From the NCBI GenBank assembly GCA_018365265.1, contig JAGZKI010000027.1:1-32639 (forward strand): a DNA stretch of 32,639 nucleotides, read 5' to 3'. The stretch comes from Streptococcus parasanguinis (lineage in GTDB: Bacteria; Bacillota; Bacilli; Lactobacillales; Streptococcaceae). Below are positions 1-7,977 of the stretch, one piece after another; positions within the stretch are counted from its first letter, which is position 1, and every line of letters begins with the position of its first letter. Made by a program: the position numbers and the translations under genes. The notes under the pieces were generated by a model. The model was not told the DNA's origin. It did not search any database and saw nothing but the letters and a program-made list of their open reading frames with translations.

Positions 1-147
1 TTTCGTCGTCCCACCTCCGCACAGTTGAGTAGGGCTGTAAAAGCTGATGAAATCAGCGTAGTAGAGCCCACTCAACCACTGCGTCTTGCTCGACAATCCT
101 AAAACAATCAAGAGGCTAGGACTTCTGTCCCAGCCACTTTTTTTGTG
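1..147 (-). repeat. Intergenic repeat element with terminator hairpin, left copy (incomplete at window edge)
   Basis: This non-coding block contains nested inverted repeats. An outer stem pairs 24-36 with 65-76 (one bulged base), and an inner hairpin pairs 43-48 with 52-57. From 47 to about 143 it is the reverse complement of the last ~96 bases of the window; 47-99 is identical over 53 bases. It ends in a hairpin (about 111-136) followed by a T run at 138-144, which would stop transcription entering from the left, probably from the gene before murF. The element continues to the window edge, so its full length is unknown. It resembles the short, structured, multi-copy intergenic repeats common in streptococci, but I cannot assign it to a named family. 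Confidence 0.8.
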
Positions 148-157
148 GTCTAGAATA

Positions 158-166
158 TGGTATAAT
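158..166 (+). promoter_or_regulatory. Extended -10 promoter for murF
   Basis: TGGTATAAT is a perfect extended -10 (TGn plus TATAAT), 64 bases before the murF ATG. The -35 position is only a T run, which is tolerated with an extended -10. It lies directly after the repeat's terminator, so murF and the following membrane genes probably begin a new transcription unit here. Confidence 0.7.
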
Positions 167-229
167 GAGAAGAATTTGATAGGAGTGTCCAAATCTTAGA
201 GGACGCTACGGAGAACTGAGGAGTTGGAT

Positions 230-1597
230 ATGAATCTCACATTACATGAAGTTGCTCATCTAGTACATGCAAAAAATGATATCAGCCAATTTAAAGATGT
301 GGCCCTCGTCAAGCCGGAATTTGACAGCCGTTTGATTGGGCCTGGAGACCTGTTTGTTCCTTTAAAAGGAGCGCGTGATGGTCATGACTTTATTGAGACT
401 GCTTTTGAAAACGGAGCCGTAGCCACTTTTTCAGAGAAAGTGGTAGAAGGCCACCCTTATATTTTGGTGGAAGATGTATTGAGTGCTTTTCAAACACTTG
501 CTGCAGCCTATCTTCAAAAGACAAAAGTAGATGTTTTTGCAGTGACGGGGTCAAATGGTAAAACCACCACAAAAGATATGTTGGCACAGCTTTTGTCCAC
601 CACCTACCTGACCTATAAAACACAAGGAAACTATAACAACGAAATTGGTCTTCCTTATACGGTTTTGCATATGCCAGAAGGGACAGACAAACTGGTCCTT
701 GAAATGGGGCAAGACCATCTAGGAGATATCCATCTCTTGTCAGAACTGGCGCATCCAAAAGCTGCTATTGTCACCTTGATTGGGGAAGCCCATTTGGAAT
801 TCTTTAAAGATCGAAGTGAGATCGCAAAAGGAAAACTCCAGATTGCGGACGGGATGGCAGAAGGTGGCCTTCTGGTAGTTCCGGCTGATCCAATCGTCGA
901 TGCCTACCTTCCTGAAAAGCAAACAGTCGTCCGCTTTGGTCCAGACGAGGAGATTTTTATTACCGAGTTAATCGAGCGAAAGGATAGCTTAACCTTCCGA
1001 GCGAATTTCTTAGAAGAAGCGATTGATCTTCCGGTAACAGGAAAATACAATGCGACCAATGCTATGATTGCAGCTTATGTTGCCTTGAAAGAAGGAGTGA
1101 GTGAAGCTGCGATTCGTGATAGTTTTGAAACCTTGCAATTAACGCGCAACCGCACAGAATGGAAGAAGGCCAGTAACGGAGCGGATATCCTATCCGATGT
1201 CTACAATGCCAATCCAACGGCTATGCGCCTAATCTTAGAAACTTTCTCGACTATTCCTGCTAATCTAAATGGTCGAAAATTAGCCGTCCTGGCAGATATG
1301 AAAGAACTAGGGGAGCAATCTATTGATCTGCACAACCAAATGATTCTCAGCCTCTCGCCAGATGTCTTGGATACGGTTATTTTCTACGGCCAAGACATTG
1401 CGGGATTGGCTCAGTTAGCGAGTCAGATGTTCCCACTCGGACATGTCTATTATTTCAAGAAGACCGCTGAGGAAGATCAGTTTGAGGACATGGTCAAACA
1501 AGTCAAGGAAAGCTTGAAAGAGCAGGACCAAATCCTCATCAAGGGAAGCAATTCCATGCATTTAGCCAAATTGGTAGAGGAATTAGAAAAAGCCTAG
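230..1597 (+). CDS. murF: UDP-N-acetylmuramoyl-tripeptide--D-alanyl-D-alanine ligase MurF
   Basis: MurF is the cytoplasmic Mur ligase that adds D-Ala-D-Ala to the UDP-MurNAc-tripeptide with ATP, the last soluble step of peptidoglycan precursor synthesis. The protein has an N-terminal substrate domain, the ATP loop GSNGKTTT near residues 107-114, the central segment NYNNEIGLP typical of MurF, and a C-terminal ligase domain with the NRTEWK and YNANPTAM motifs. At 455 residues it has the usual length. A TTG six bases upstream is in frame, but it touches the GAGGAG ribosome-binding site (218-223). The ATG at 230 has a proper 6-base spacing and is preferred. It is followed after 56 bases by three membrane genes on the same strand. 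Confidence 0.96.
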   Translation: MNLTLHEVAHLVHAKNDISQFKDVALVKPEFDSRLIGPGDLFVPLKGARDGHDFIETAFENGAVATFSEKVVEGHPYILVEDVLSAFQTLAAAYLQKTKVDVFAVTGSNGKTTTKDMLAQLLSTTYLTYKTQGNYNNEIGLPYTVLHMPEGTDKLVLEMGQDHLGDIHLLSELAHPKAAIVTLIGEAHLEFFKDRSEIAKGKLQIADGMAEGGLLVVPADPIVDAYLPEKQTVVRFGPDEEIFITELIERKDSLTFRANFLEEAIDLPVTGKYNATNAMIAAYVALKEGVSEAAIRDSFETLQLTRNRTEWKKASNGADILSDVYNANPTAMRLILETFSTIPANLNGRKLAVLADMKELGEQSIDLHNQMILSLSPDVLDTVIFYGQDIAGLAQLASQMFPLGHVYYFKKTAEEDQFEDMVKQVKESLKEQDQILIKGSNSMHLAKLVEELEKA

Positions 1598-1653
1598 CAA
1601 ATGTGAAGGAAGTTATACAAAAATAGGCTACTATAAACTAAAGGAATAGAAAA

Positions 1654-2349
1654 ATGACATTTTGGGATTTATTGATTACGAACCAAAAATCAGCCCCGCC
1701 TGAGTTTGGGCTCTGGTATTTCATTCTGCCAGCTTCTTTGTTGGTGGTTGGCTACTTTTCCATCAAATATGCACAGTCTAAAAGCTACCAACGCTTTTGG
1801 TATTGGGCGCAGTTGATCCAAGTCTTGACTATTAATGCTTGGTATATTCTCGCTCACATGCCTTTGACAGATAATTTACCCTTTTATCATTGTCGCTTGG
1901 CTATGCTTGCGATCCTTTTTGCTCCTAGAGGGACCTATATCAAGCAATATTTTGCCTTGTTGGGTGTTCTAGGATCCATTGCGGCTTTGGTTTATCCGGC
2001 CTTTGACCCCTTCCCATTCCCCCATATTACTGTACTCAACCTGATTTTTAGTCACTGGGCCTTGTTTGCCAATAGTTTGATTTACCTACAGGATTTTTAT
2101 CAGTCGGAAAAACAGGACACCTTACGGATTGTTAAGATCACCTTTGGTATGAATGCAGTCATCTTTTTGGTTAATCTTTTGACCAGAGGAGATTACGGCT
2201 TCTTACGACGTCCACCAATCATTGGAGACCACGGTGCTCTTTTGAACTACCTCTTGGTCAGCATCGTGATGGTGGCTGGTATTTGCTTGGTCAACCAGCG
2301 CTACAAATACAAGATGGTCGAAGAGAGTATCGTTTCGCGTTCAGAATAA
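1654..2349 (+). CDS. TIGR02206/YwaF-type integral membrane protein, copy 1
   Basis: This 231-residue protein is almost entirely hydrophobic, with about six to seven membrane segments and a short charged C-terminus. It is the first of three adjacent paralogues that share LPFYHCRLAM (near residue 75), a FDPFPFPHIT segment, a conserved H..LF.NSLIYL stretch and RRPPIIGDHG near the end. These fit the TIGR02206 (YwaF) family, which I recall as related to the TMEM164 family; a human member has been reported to be a phospholipid acyltransferase with a catalytic cysteine. Function here is unknown. A lipid or cell-envelope role is only inference, loosely supported by murF next door. This copy keeps the motif cysteine. 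Confidence 0.85.
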   Translation: MTFWDLLITNQKSAPPEFGLWYFILPASLLVVGYFSIKYAQSKSYQRFWYWAQLIQVLTINAWYILAHMPLTDNLPFYHCRLAMLAILFAPRGTYIKQYFALLGVLGSIAALVYPAFDPFPFPHITVLNLIFSHWALFANSLIYLQDFYQSEKQDTLRIVKITFGMNAVIFLVNLLTRGDYGFLRRPPIIGDHGALLNYLLVSIVMVAGICLVNQRYKYKMVEESIVSRSE

Positions 2350-2374
2350 AAAGAGCAGATAAGGGAAAGAAATC

Positions 2375-3061
2375 ATGACACTTTGGGACTTATTTTTCAC
2401 CAGTCAACCAACGGCCCCTCCTCAATTGGGGGTCTGGTATTTCTTATTGCCGACTTCATTAGTGGTAGTGGGAGTTCTGTCCATTCGATTTGCTCACTCT
2501 AAAGGCTACCAAAACTTTTGGTATTGGGGGCAGTTGATCCAGCTGCTCATCATCAACTCTTGGTATCTAGCTGCTCGCTTGCCTCTTTCAGAGAGTCTTC
2601 CCTTCTATCATAGCCGGCTGGCCATGTGGATCATTCTTTTGGCGCCCAAGGGCAGCTTCAAACAATATTTTGCCCTCGTGGGGGTCTTTGGCTCCACTAT
2701 GGCCTTGGTTCATCCTATTTTTTATCCCTACCCTTTTCCTCACGTTTCCTCGATCAACAATGTCTTTGGTCACTGGGCTCTCCTGGCCAACTGTTTGATC
2801 TATCTGGTTCAATCCTACCAGGTGGAAGAAGGGGCTGTTTGGAAGATCTGTCAGATGACGTTTGGGGTCAATGCCATTATTCAGCTTGCGAATCTCGCAA
2901 CGGGTGGAAACTACGGCTTTATGCGTCGCCCACCTGTGATCGGTGACCATGGCCTTGTGCTCAACTATTTGATCGTGACAGTTCTCATGACGGGGACACT
3001 GATTTTCATCAATATTATCGTTCAGTACAGTAAGAAAAGAAGAATACCTAAATCTGTTTAA
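2375..3061 (+). CDS. TIGR02206/YwaF-type integral membrane protein, copy 2 (motif Cys replaced by Ser)
   Basis: This is the second tandem paralogue (228 residues), very similar to copy 1 from its first residues (MTLWDLFFT against MTFWDLLIT) to the RRPPVIGDHG segment near the C-terminus. It begins 25 bases after copy 1, with AAGGGAAAG as the likely ribosome-binding site. The striking difference is in the shared motif: copies 1 and 3 read FYHCRLAM and this one reads FYHSRLAM (AGC codon). If that cysteine is functional, as inferred by analogy with TMEM164, this copy may be inactive or altered. The reading frame is intact and the rest is well conserved, so it is not an obvious pseudogene. Confidence 0.85.
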   Translation: MTLWDLFFTSQPTAPPQLGVWYFLLPTSLVVVGVLSIRFAHSKGYQNFWYWGQLIQLLIINSWYLAARLPLSESLPFYHSRLAMWIILLAPKGSFKQYFALVGVFGSTMALVHPIFYPYPFPHVSSINNVFGHWALLANCLIYLVQSYQVEEGAVWKICQMTFGVNAIIQLANLATGGNYGFMRRPPVIGDHGLVLNYLIVTVLMTGTLIFINIIVQYSKKRRIPKSV

Positions 3062-3074
3062 ATAAGGAGATTTT

Positions 3075-3755
3075 ATGCATCATTTTTTCACTACAGAATC
3101 AACAGCACCACCAGCAATCTCAGCACTTTGGTATAGTGTGATGGTCTTGTTCGTTGTGACAGCGATTATGATGTCACTTCGCTATTATCAGAATGAGCAA
3201 TTTCGCAAATGCTTTCAATACTTACAAGGCTTCCAGTTAATTTGCTTGTATCTTTGGTATTTTGCCTACCACATTCCTTGGTCCAATAGCTTACCATTTT
3301 ATCATTGCCGCTTGGCCATGTTTGCGGTCTTGTTTTTACCAGACCGCTGGAAAAGCAAACAGTTCTTTGCCTTGATGGGAGTGAGTGGAGCCATCTTTGC
3401 TTTGGGCTATCCAGTCTTTGATCCCTACACTTTCCCTCATATTACGAGTTTTTCTTTCCTCCTCGGACATTACTGTCTCCTCATCAATTCCTTGATTTAT
3501 CTCTTGAGATGGTATGATCGAAATCTCTTAAAAAATAGTCAGATTGTTCTCTATACCTTTGCCTTAGATTTATTCCTGGTTGGAGTCAATCAATTGACGG
3601 GAGGAAATTACGGCTTGATGGCCCGCCCTCCGATTATGAGAGGGGATAAGGTGTGGCTCAACTATCTGGTTGTATCCAGTATTTTAGCCCTTGCTTTATT
3701 ACTCTTTAATCAGTTCTTCAGTCGCAGAAGTGAGCGGGTGAAAGTGAGAAAATAA
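3075..3755 (+). CDS. TIGR02206/YwaF-type integral membrane protein, copy 3
   Basis: This third paralogue (226 residues) starts 13 bases after copy 2, with AAGGAG as ribosome-binding site. It is more diverged than copies 1 and 2 are from each other: its N-terminus is MHHFFTTES, but the shared TAPPA, LPFYHCRLAM, FDPYTFPHIT and TGGNYGLMARPPI elements remain. It keeps the motif cysteine. The close spacing of all three genes and the terminator that follows suggest one transcript from murF, or from a promoter not recognised before copy 1. The pattern implies two duplications, the one giving copies 1 and 2 being more recent. Biochemical function is unknown. Confidence 0.85.
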   Translation: MHHFFTTESTAPPAISALWYSVMVLFVVTAIMMSLRYYQNEQFRKCFQYLQGFQLICLYLWYFAYHIPWSNSLPFYHCRLAMFAVLFLPDRWKSKQFFALMGVSGAIFALGYPVFDPYTFPHITSFSFLLGHYCLLINSLIYLLRWYDRNLLKNSQIVLYTFALDLFLVGVNQLTGGNYGLMARPPIMRGDKVWLNYLVVSSILALALLLFNQFFSRRSERVKVRK

Positions 3756-3769
3756 CAAGCAAGTAGGAA

Positions 3770-3800
3770 GGTTGGGACATCTCGGTCTCAACCCTGTTTT
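3770..3800 (+). terminator. Rho-independent terminator after the YwaF triplet
   Basis: A 9-bp stem (GGTTGGGAC with GTCTCAACC, one G-U pair) and 6-base loop are followed by CTGTTTTAT. It lies 14 bases after the third membrane gene and before the DUF2207 gene. Confidence 0.75.
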
Positions 3801-3817
3801 ATATTAAAGGAGAATAT

Positions 3818-5743
3818 ATGAAGCGTTTCTTGCTAATGATTTCCCTCATTTGGAGTTTGGTTTGTACAATCACGATCGCACATGCAGATGATGAAGTTCG
3901 CTATTCGATTGAATCCTATGTAGGACACCTCCAATTGCAGGAAGATAGCCAAGCAACATTTACACAAGAGATTACCTATCAGTTTCAGACAGGCTATCAT
4001 GGTCAATATGTGACCTTAGGAAGCGCTGATCCTCTTCCAAAAGGGTTTAAGATTCATCGTCATCCTGAAGTGGAAGCCTATGTGGATGGGGAAAAACGTG
4101 AGATTCGTGTAGAGGAGACAGACCTGGAAGATGGTCGGCAATTAAAAATATACAATGCCCGTATCGTCGGAGGAACGGTCAAGATCAAAGTAAAATGGAA
4201 GATTGATCATCTCTTGACTTTCTACAAGGATATTGCAGAACTGAATTGGTTTCCTATTTCAGATGGAGATGAGAAAGTCGCGAAATTAGATTTTTATGTG
4301 GATGGCTTGGATGCCAAGCAGGGAAAACTGTATGCCCATACTGGTTACTTTAATCCACCAGCCCAAGTCGAACGGACTGCAACTGGTTATCATATTTGGA
4401 CAAAGGATTTTCCAAAAAATGGTAAGCTCGAACTGCATGCCTATTGGCCAATGACAGAGGCCCTGCGTCGAGACCAAGCAAATGAGATTAACAAGGGAAA
4501 TGGAAAAGAGAAATTTCTCAAAAAAGAGAAATCCATTGAACAAAAAACGTTCCTCTATCGGACCCTTCTACTCAAGGTCGTTCCAATTGTAGCGGTTCTT
4601 TTATTTATCCTAGCTTTCATTCCATGGATCCGGTATTTTATCAGTACCAGAACTCGTCGGATTGCAAAAGGAGTACGATTATACGAACCACCACAGAATT
4701 TACCTCCTCTTGTCCTAGCTAAGGCACTGTATCAACTTGATTTTGAACGGATGGTGATGTCTAGAGAGAAGGGGCAACTAAAATTTAATCATCTCATCCA
4801 GGCAACTATGTTAGATCTTATTGATCGAGGAAATCTTCGGTTGACTAGGGATGAAAATGGGGAAACCTTGACCTGTCTCCATTATGAAGGCTTGGCTGAT
4901 TTTGAATTGAAGTTTATTGAAATGATCTTTGATCAAGAATCTCAAATCAATATCAGTGAAGTATTTTCAAGGTATAAAATCGACAAAGTAGCCCTAAAAA
5001 AAGACTTTCGAGCTGCTAAATCAGACACCCAACGAGACCGTATTCGAAAGGTCGGAAATGACGTTCAATCACTGTTAAAAAAAGATGCCCAGCAATTGTC
5101 AAAAGGGGTAGAGAAGGAGATTGCGAAATTAGGATTGCCTTCTTATTTTAGAGACTTATCTGAAAAAGAAGAAGCTTTTTCAAAAACAGGCTGTGCCTTA
5201 CATTTTTGGCTCTTACTGATCTTATTTGTGAGCATGTGTTTCTTATCTCTCGGATTTGGATCACACCTATCTTCCTTCTATTTTTGGATCATTTTACTTT
5301 TGGTTTTGTTATTCATTCCATTTTATATTCTTGTGAAAATTCGCGAAGAACATCTCCAATCCTTAGAGAACTTGGATGCACAATTCCAATGGATGGCCTT
5401 TCGAAATATGATCGAAAGTATTCCAAATTTCAATCAAGCAGAACTGGAGAGTGTTGTTCTATGGAATCGTATCCTAGTCTATGCAACTATGTATGGTCAA
5501 GCTAAAAAAGTGAGTCAGGTACTCAAAAATCATCAGATTTCCTTGCCATACGAAAACTGGGACACTGTTGTTTGGCTAACGACCTCTTCAAATTCCTTCC
5601 TAGACGGCTCTACCTTGATGAGTTATGCTGATGATTCCTATAGCGTTTCAAGCTTCTCTACTAACTCCTCAGATGGCAGTGGGGGCTTTGACGGCGGCGG
5701 CTTTTCTGATGGTGGCGGTGGCGGAGGATTTGGAGCCTTCTAA
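3818..5743 (+). CDS. DUF2207 domain membrane protein with signal peptide and Gly-rich tail
   Basis: This 641-residue protein belongs to the DUF2207 family of predicted membrane proteins of unknown function. Residues 1-23 are a signal peptide ending in IAHA, followed by a beta-rich extracytoplasmic domain of about 220 residues (YSIESYVGHLQL onward). A membrane segment lies at about 248-272, a cytoplasmic stretch follows, and a paired hydrophobic hairpin lies at about 458-507. The C-terminus is very glycine-rich (SDGGGGGGFGAF), a common ending in this family. ATG follows AAAGGAG with normal spacing. It sits between a terminator upstream and a terminator downstream, so it may be monocistronic or reached by read-through. 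The precise role is unknown. Confidence 0.88.
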   Translation: MKRFLLMISLIWSLVCTITIAHADDEVRYSIESYVGHLQLQEDSQATFTQEITYQFQTGYHGQYVTLGSADPLPKGFKIHRHPEVEAYVDGEKREIRVEETDLEDGRQLKIYNARIVGGTVKIKVKWKIDHLLTFYKDIAELNWFPISDGDEKVAKLDFYVDGLDAKQGKLYAHTGYFNPPAQVERTATGYHIWTKDFPKNGKLELHAYWPMTEALRRDQANEINKGNGKEKFLKKEKSIEQKTFLYRTLLLKVVPIVAVLLFILAFIPWIRYFISTRTRRIAKGVRLYEPPQNLPPLVLAKALYQLDFERMVMSREKGQLKFNHLIQATMLDLIDRGNLRLTRDENGETLTCLHYEGLADFELKFIEMIFDQESQINISEVFSRYKIDKVALKKDFRAAKSDTQRDRIRKVGNDVQSLLKKDAQQLSKGVEKEIAKLGLPSYFRDLSEKEEAFSKTGCALHFWLLLILFVSMCFLSLGFGSHLSSFYFWIILLLVLLFIPFYILVKIREEHLQSLENLDAQFQWMAFRNMIESIPNFNQAELESVVLWNRILVYATMYGQAKKVSQVLKNHQISLPYENWDTVVWLTTSSNSFLDGSTLMSYADDSYSVSSFSTNSSDGSGGFDGGGFSDGGGGGGFGAF

Positions 5744-5758
5744 TAGTCATGATAAGAG

Positions 5759-5790
5759 GACTAGAATCTAGGGATTTTAGTCTTTCTTTT
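5759..5790 (+). terminator. Rho-independent terminator after the DUF2207 gene
   Basis: A 10-bp stem (GACTAGAATC with GATTTTAGTC, one G-U pair) with a 4-base loop is followed by TTTCTTTTT. It closes the murF-side block. Confidence 0.75.
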
Positions 5791-5812
5791 TGCTCTCAAA
5801 GAAGAATCATCG

Positions 5813-5841
5813 TTGAAAAAAGTGCCTATTTTCGCTATAAT
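5813..5841 (+). promoter_or_regulatory. Promoter for prfC
   Basis: TTGAAA, 17 bases, then TATAAT gives a near-consensus vegetative promoter. The start of transcription would fall near 5848, leaving a leader of about 80 bases before prfC. Confidence 0.8.
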
Positions 5842-5928
5842 AGGACAGATAGAGAAATTGAGGAGAAATCCGATGTAGAGATGAATTTGTAAATTTATCA
5901 AAAAATAAGAAGAGAAAGAATTAGGAAC

Positions 5929-7476
5929 ATGAACGTACAAGAAGAAATTAAAAAACGCCGTACCTTTGCCATCATCTCCCACCCGGATGCTGGTAAAACG
6001 ACGATTACAGAGCAGTTGCTCTACTTTGGGGGTGAGATTCGGGAAGCCGGTACGGTAAAAGGAAAGAAAACAGGAAACTTCGCTAAATCTGACTGGATGG
6101 ACATTGAGAAACAACGTGGGATTTCGGTAACCTCATCTGTCATGCAGTTTGACTACGATGGCAAACGCGTTAATATCCTTGATACCCCAGGGCACGAGGA
6201 CTTCTCAGAAGATACTTACCGGACCTTGATGGCGGTGGATGCGGCGGTTATGGTTGTAGACTCTGCCAAGGGTATCGAGGCCCAAACCAAGAAATTGTTT
6301 GAGGTTGTGAAACACCGTGGCATTCCAGTCTTTACCTTTATGAACAAGCTGGACCGTGATGGACGTGAGCCACTAGATCTCTTGCAAGAATTGGAAGAAG
6401 TCTTGGGCATCGCAAGTTACCCAATGAACTGGCCGATTGGGATGGGGAAAGCTTTTGAGGGGCTTTACGACCTTTATAATCAACGCTTGGAACTCTACAA
6501 AGGAGACGAACGCTTTGCCAGTCTAGAAGATGGCGACAAGCTCTTTGCCAACAATCCATTCTACGAGCAGGTGAAAGACGATATCGAACTTTTGCAAGAA
6601 GCTGGAAATGAATTCTCAGAAGAAGCCATCCTTGCGGGTGAATTAACACCAGTCTTCTTTGGATCCGCTTTGACGAACTTTGGGGTACAGACTTTCTTGG
6701 AGACTTTCCTCAAGTTTGCTCCAGAACCACATGGCCACAAGAAGACCGATGGAGAAATGGTGGATCCTTACGACAAGGATTTCTCAGGCTTTGTCTTTAA
6801 AATCCAAGCCAACATGGACCCTCGTCACCGTGACCGGATTGCCTTTGTGCGAATCGTATCTGGTGAATTTGAACGTGGCATGAGTGTCAACCTGCCTCGT
6901 ACTGGTAAGGGCGCTAAGCTATCAAATGTTACCCAGTTTATGGCCGAAAGCCGTGAGAATGTCAGCAATGCCGTAGCAGGAGACATCATCGGGGTTTACG
7001 ATACTGGTACTTATCAGGTTGGAGATACGCTGACAGTTGGTAAAAATAAGTTCGAATTTGAACCACTGCCAACCTTTACCCCTGAAATCTTCATGAAGGT
7101 GTCTGCCAAGAACGTTATGAAGCAAAAATCCTTCCACAAAGGGATTGAGCAATTGGTGCAAGAAGGAGCTATCCAGCTCTATACCAACTACCAAACAGGT
7201 GAATACATGTTGGGTGCCGTCGGGCAACTTCAGTTTGAAGTCTTCAAACACCGGATGGAAAATGAATACAATGCAGAAGTGGTCATGAGCCCAATGGGTA
7301 AAAAGACCGTTCGCTGGATCAAACCAGAAGACTTAGATGAGCGCATGTCTTCAAGCCGAAATATCTTGGCCAAGGACCGCTTTGACCAGCCAGTCTTCCT
7401 CTTTGAAAATGACTTTGCCCTCCGCTGGTTTGCGGACAAGTATCCAGATGTTGAACTGGAAGAAAAAATGGGTTAA
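5929..7476 (+). CDS. prfC: Peptide chain release factor 3 (RF3) GTPase
   Basis: RF3 is the translational GTPase that removes RF1 or RF2 from the ribosome after peptide release. At 515 residues it has family length. The G1 loop SHPDAGKTTITEQ lies near residues 18-30, the switch region contains QRGISVTSS, G3 is DTPGHEDFSEDT and G4 is NKLD. The C-terminal half contains the EF-G/RF3-like beta-barrel and domain III. The segment GEYMLGAVGQLQFEVFKHR is characteristic of RF3. It has its own promoter. The small PH-domain gene follows after 80 bases. Confidence 0.97.
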   Translation: MNVQEEIKKRRTFAIISHPDAGKTTITEQLLYFGGEIREAGTVKGKKTGNFAKSDWMDIEKQRGISVTSSVMQFDYDGKRVNILDTPGHEDFSEDTYRTLMAVDAAVMVVDSAKGIEAQTKKLFEVVKHRGIPVFTFMNKLDRDGREPLDLLQELEEVLGIASYPMNWPIGMGKAFEGLYDLYNQRLELYKGDERFASLEDGDKLFANNPFYEQVKDDIELLQEAGNEFSEEAILAGELTPVFFGSALTNFGVQTFLETFLKFAPEPHGHKKTDGEMVDPYDKDFSGFVFKIQANMDPRHRDRIAFVRIVSGEFERGMSVNLPRTGKGAKLSNVTQFMAESRENVSNAVAGDIIGVYDTGTYQVGDTLTVGKNKFEFEPLPTFTPEIFMKVSAKNVMKQKSFHKGIEQLVQEGAIQLYTNYQTGEYMLGAVGQLQFEVFKHRMENEYNAEVVMSPMGKKTVRWIKPEDLDERMSSSRNILAKDRFDQPVFLFENDFALRWFADKYPDVELEEKMG

Positions 7477-7556
7477 GGAACGTTTTCAAAACCGAACCAT
7501 AACAATAGAAATAAGAAAACGAAAAACTACCCGTTTTCGCTTATAAAGGAGAAACT

Positions 7557-7937
7557 ATGGGATTACTAAGTGGTTTGATGGGCAATGCCTCTCAAAAGAA
7601 TGTTGATAAAGTAGAAAGAGATCTGGAAGATATCTTGGTGCCGGGAGAGCAAGTCACACTTGCTTTTAGCTTGATTCGTGATTTAATCGTCTTTACAGAG
7701 TTTCGTTTGATCTTGGTGGATAAGCAAGGAGTAACAGGAAAGAAAACTTCCTACAAATCCCTTCCTTATCGCTCCATCTCTCGATTTTCAGTAGAAACTT
7801 CCGGTCATTTTGATTTGGATGCTGAATTAAAAATCTGGGTCTCTTCAGCAGTGGAACCTTCAGAAGTTTTACAATTCAAGAGTGACAACAGTGTCATTGA
7901 AATCCAGCAAGCATTAGCCAGTGCGGTCTTTAAATAA
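7557..7937 (+). CDS. Bacterial PH-domain protein (YvbH-N/bPH type)
   Basis: This small soluble protein of 126 residues has no signal or membrane segment. The pattern fits the bacterial PH-like fold: VPGEQVTLAFSLIRD, then FTEFRLILVDKQG, then SYKSLPYRSISRFSVET and a C-terminal helix. Proteins of this type are widespread in Firmicutes, and their role is not established. ATG follows AAAGGAG. The 80-base gap after prfC contains an imperfect inverted repeat (about 7514-7543), so it may be transcribed with prfC. The gene for the CorA protein follows after 40 bases. Confidence 0.8.
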   Translation: MGLLSGLMGNASQKNVDKVERDLEDILVPGEQVTLAFSLIRDLIVFTEFRLILVDKQGVTGKKTSYKSLPYRSISRFSVETSGHFDLDAELKIWVSSAVEPSEVLQFKSDNSVIEIQQALASAVFK

Positions 7938-7977
7938 AAAATCATGTTGATAGAGAACAGTTGAGAAAGGAGACGGA

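Noticed and set aside
390..758. 122-codon minus-strand frame inside murF
   Set aside because: It is wholly inside a well-supported gene, with no motif or ribosome-binding site.
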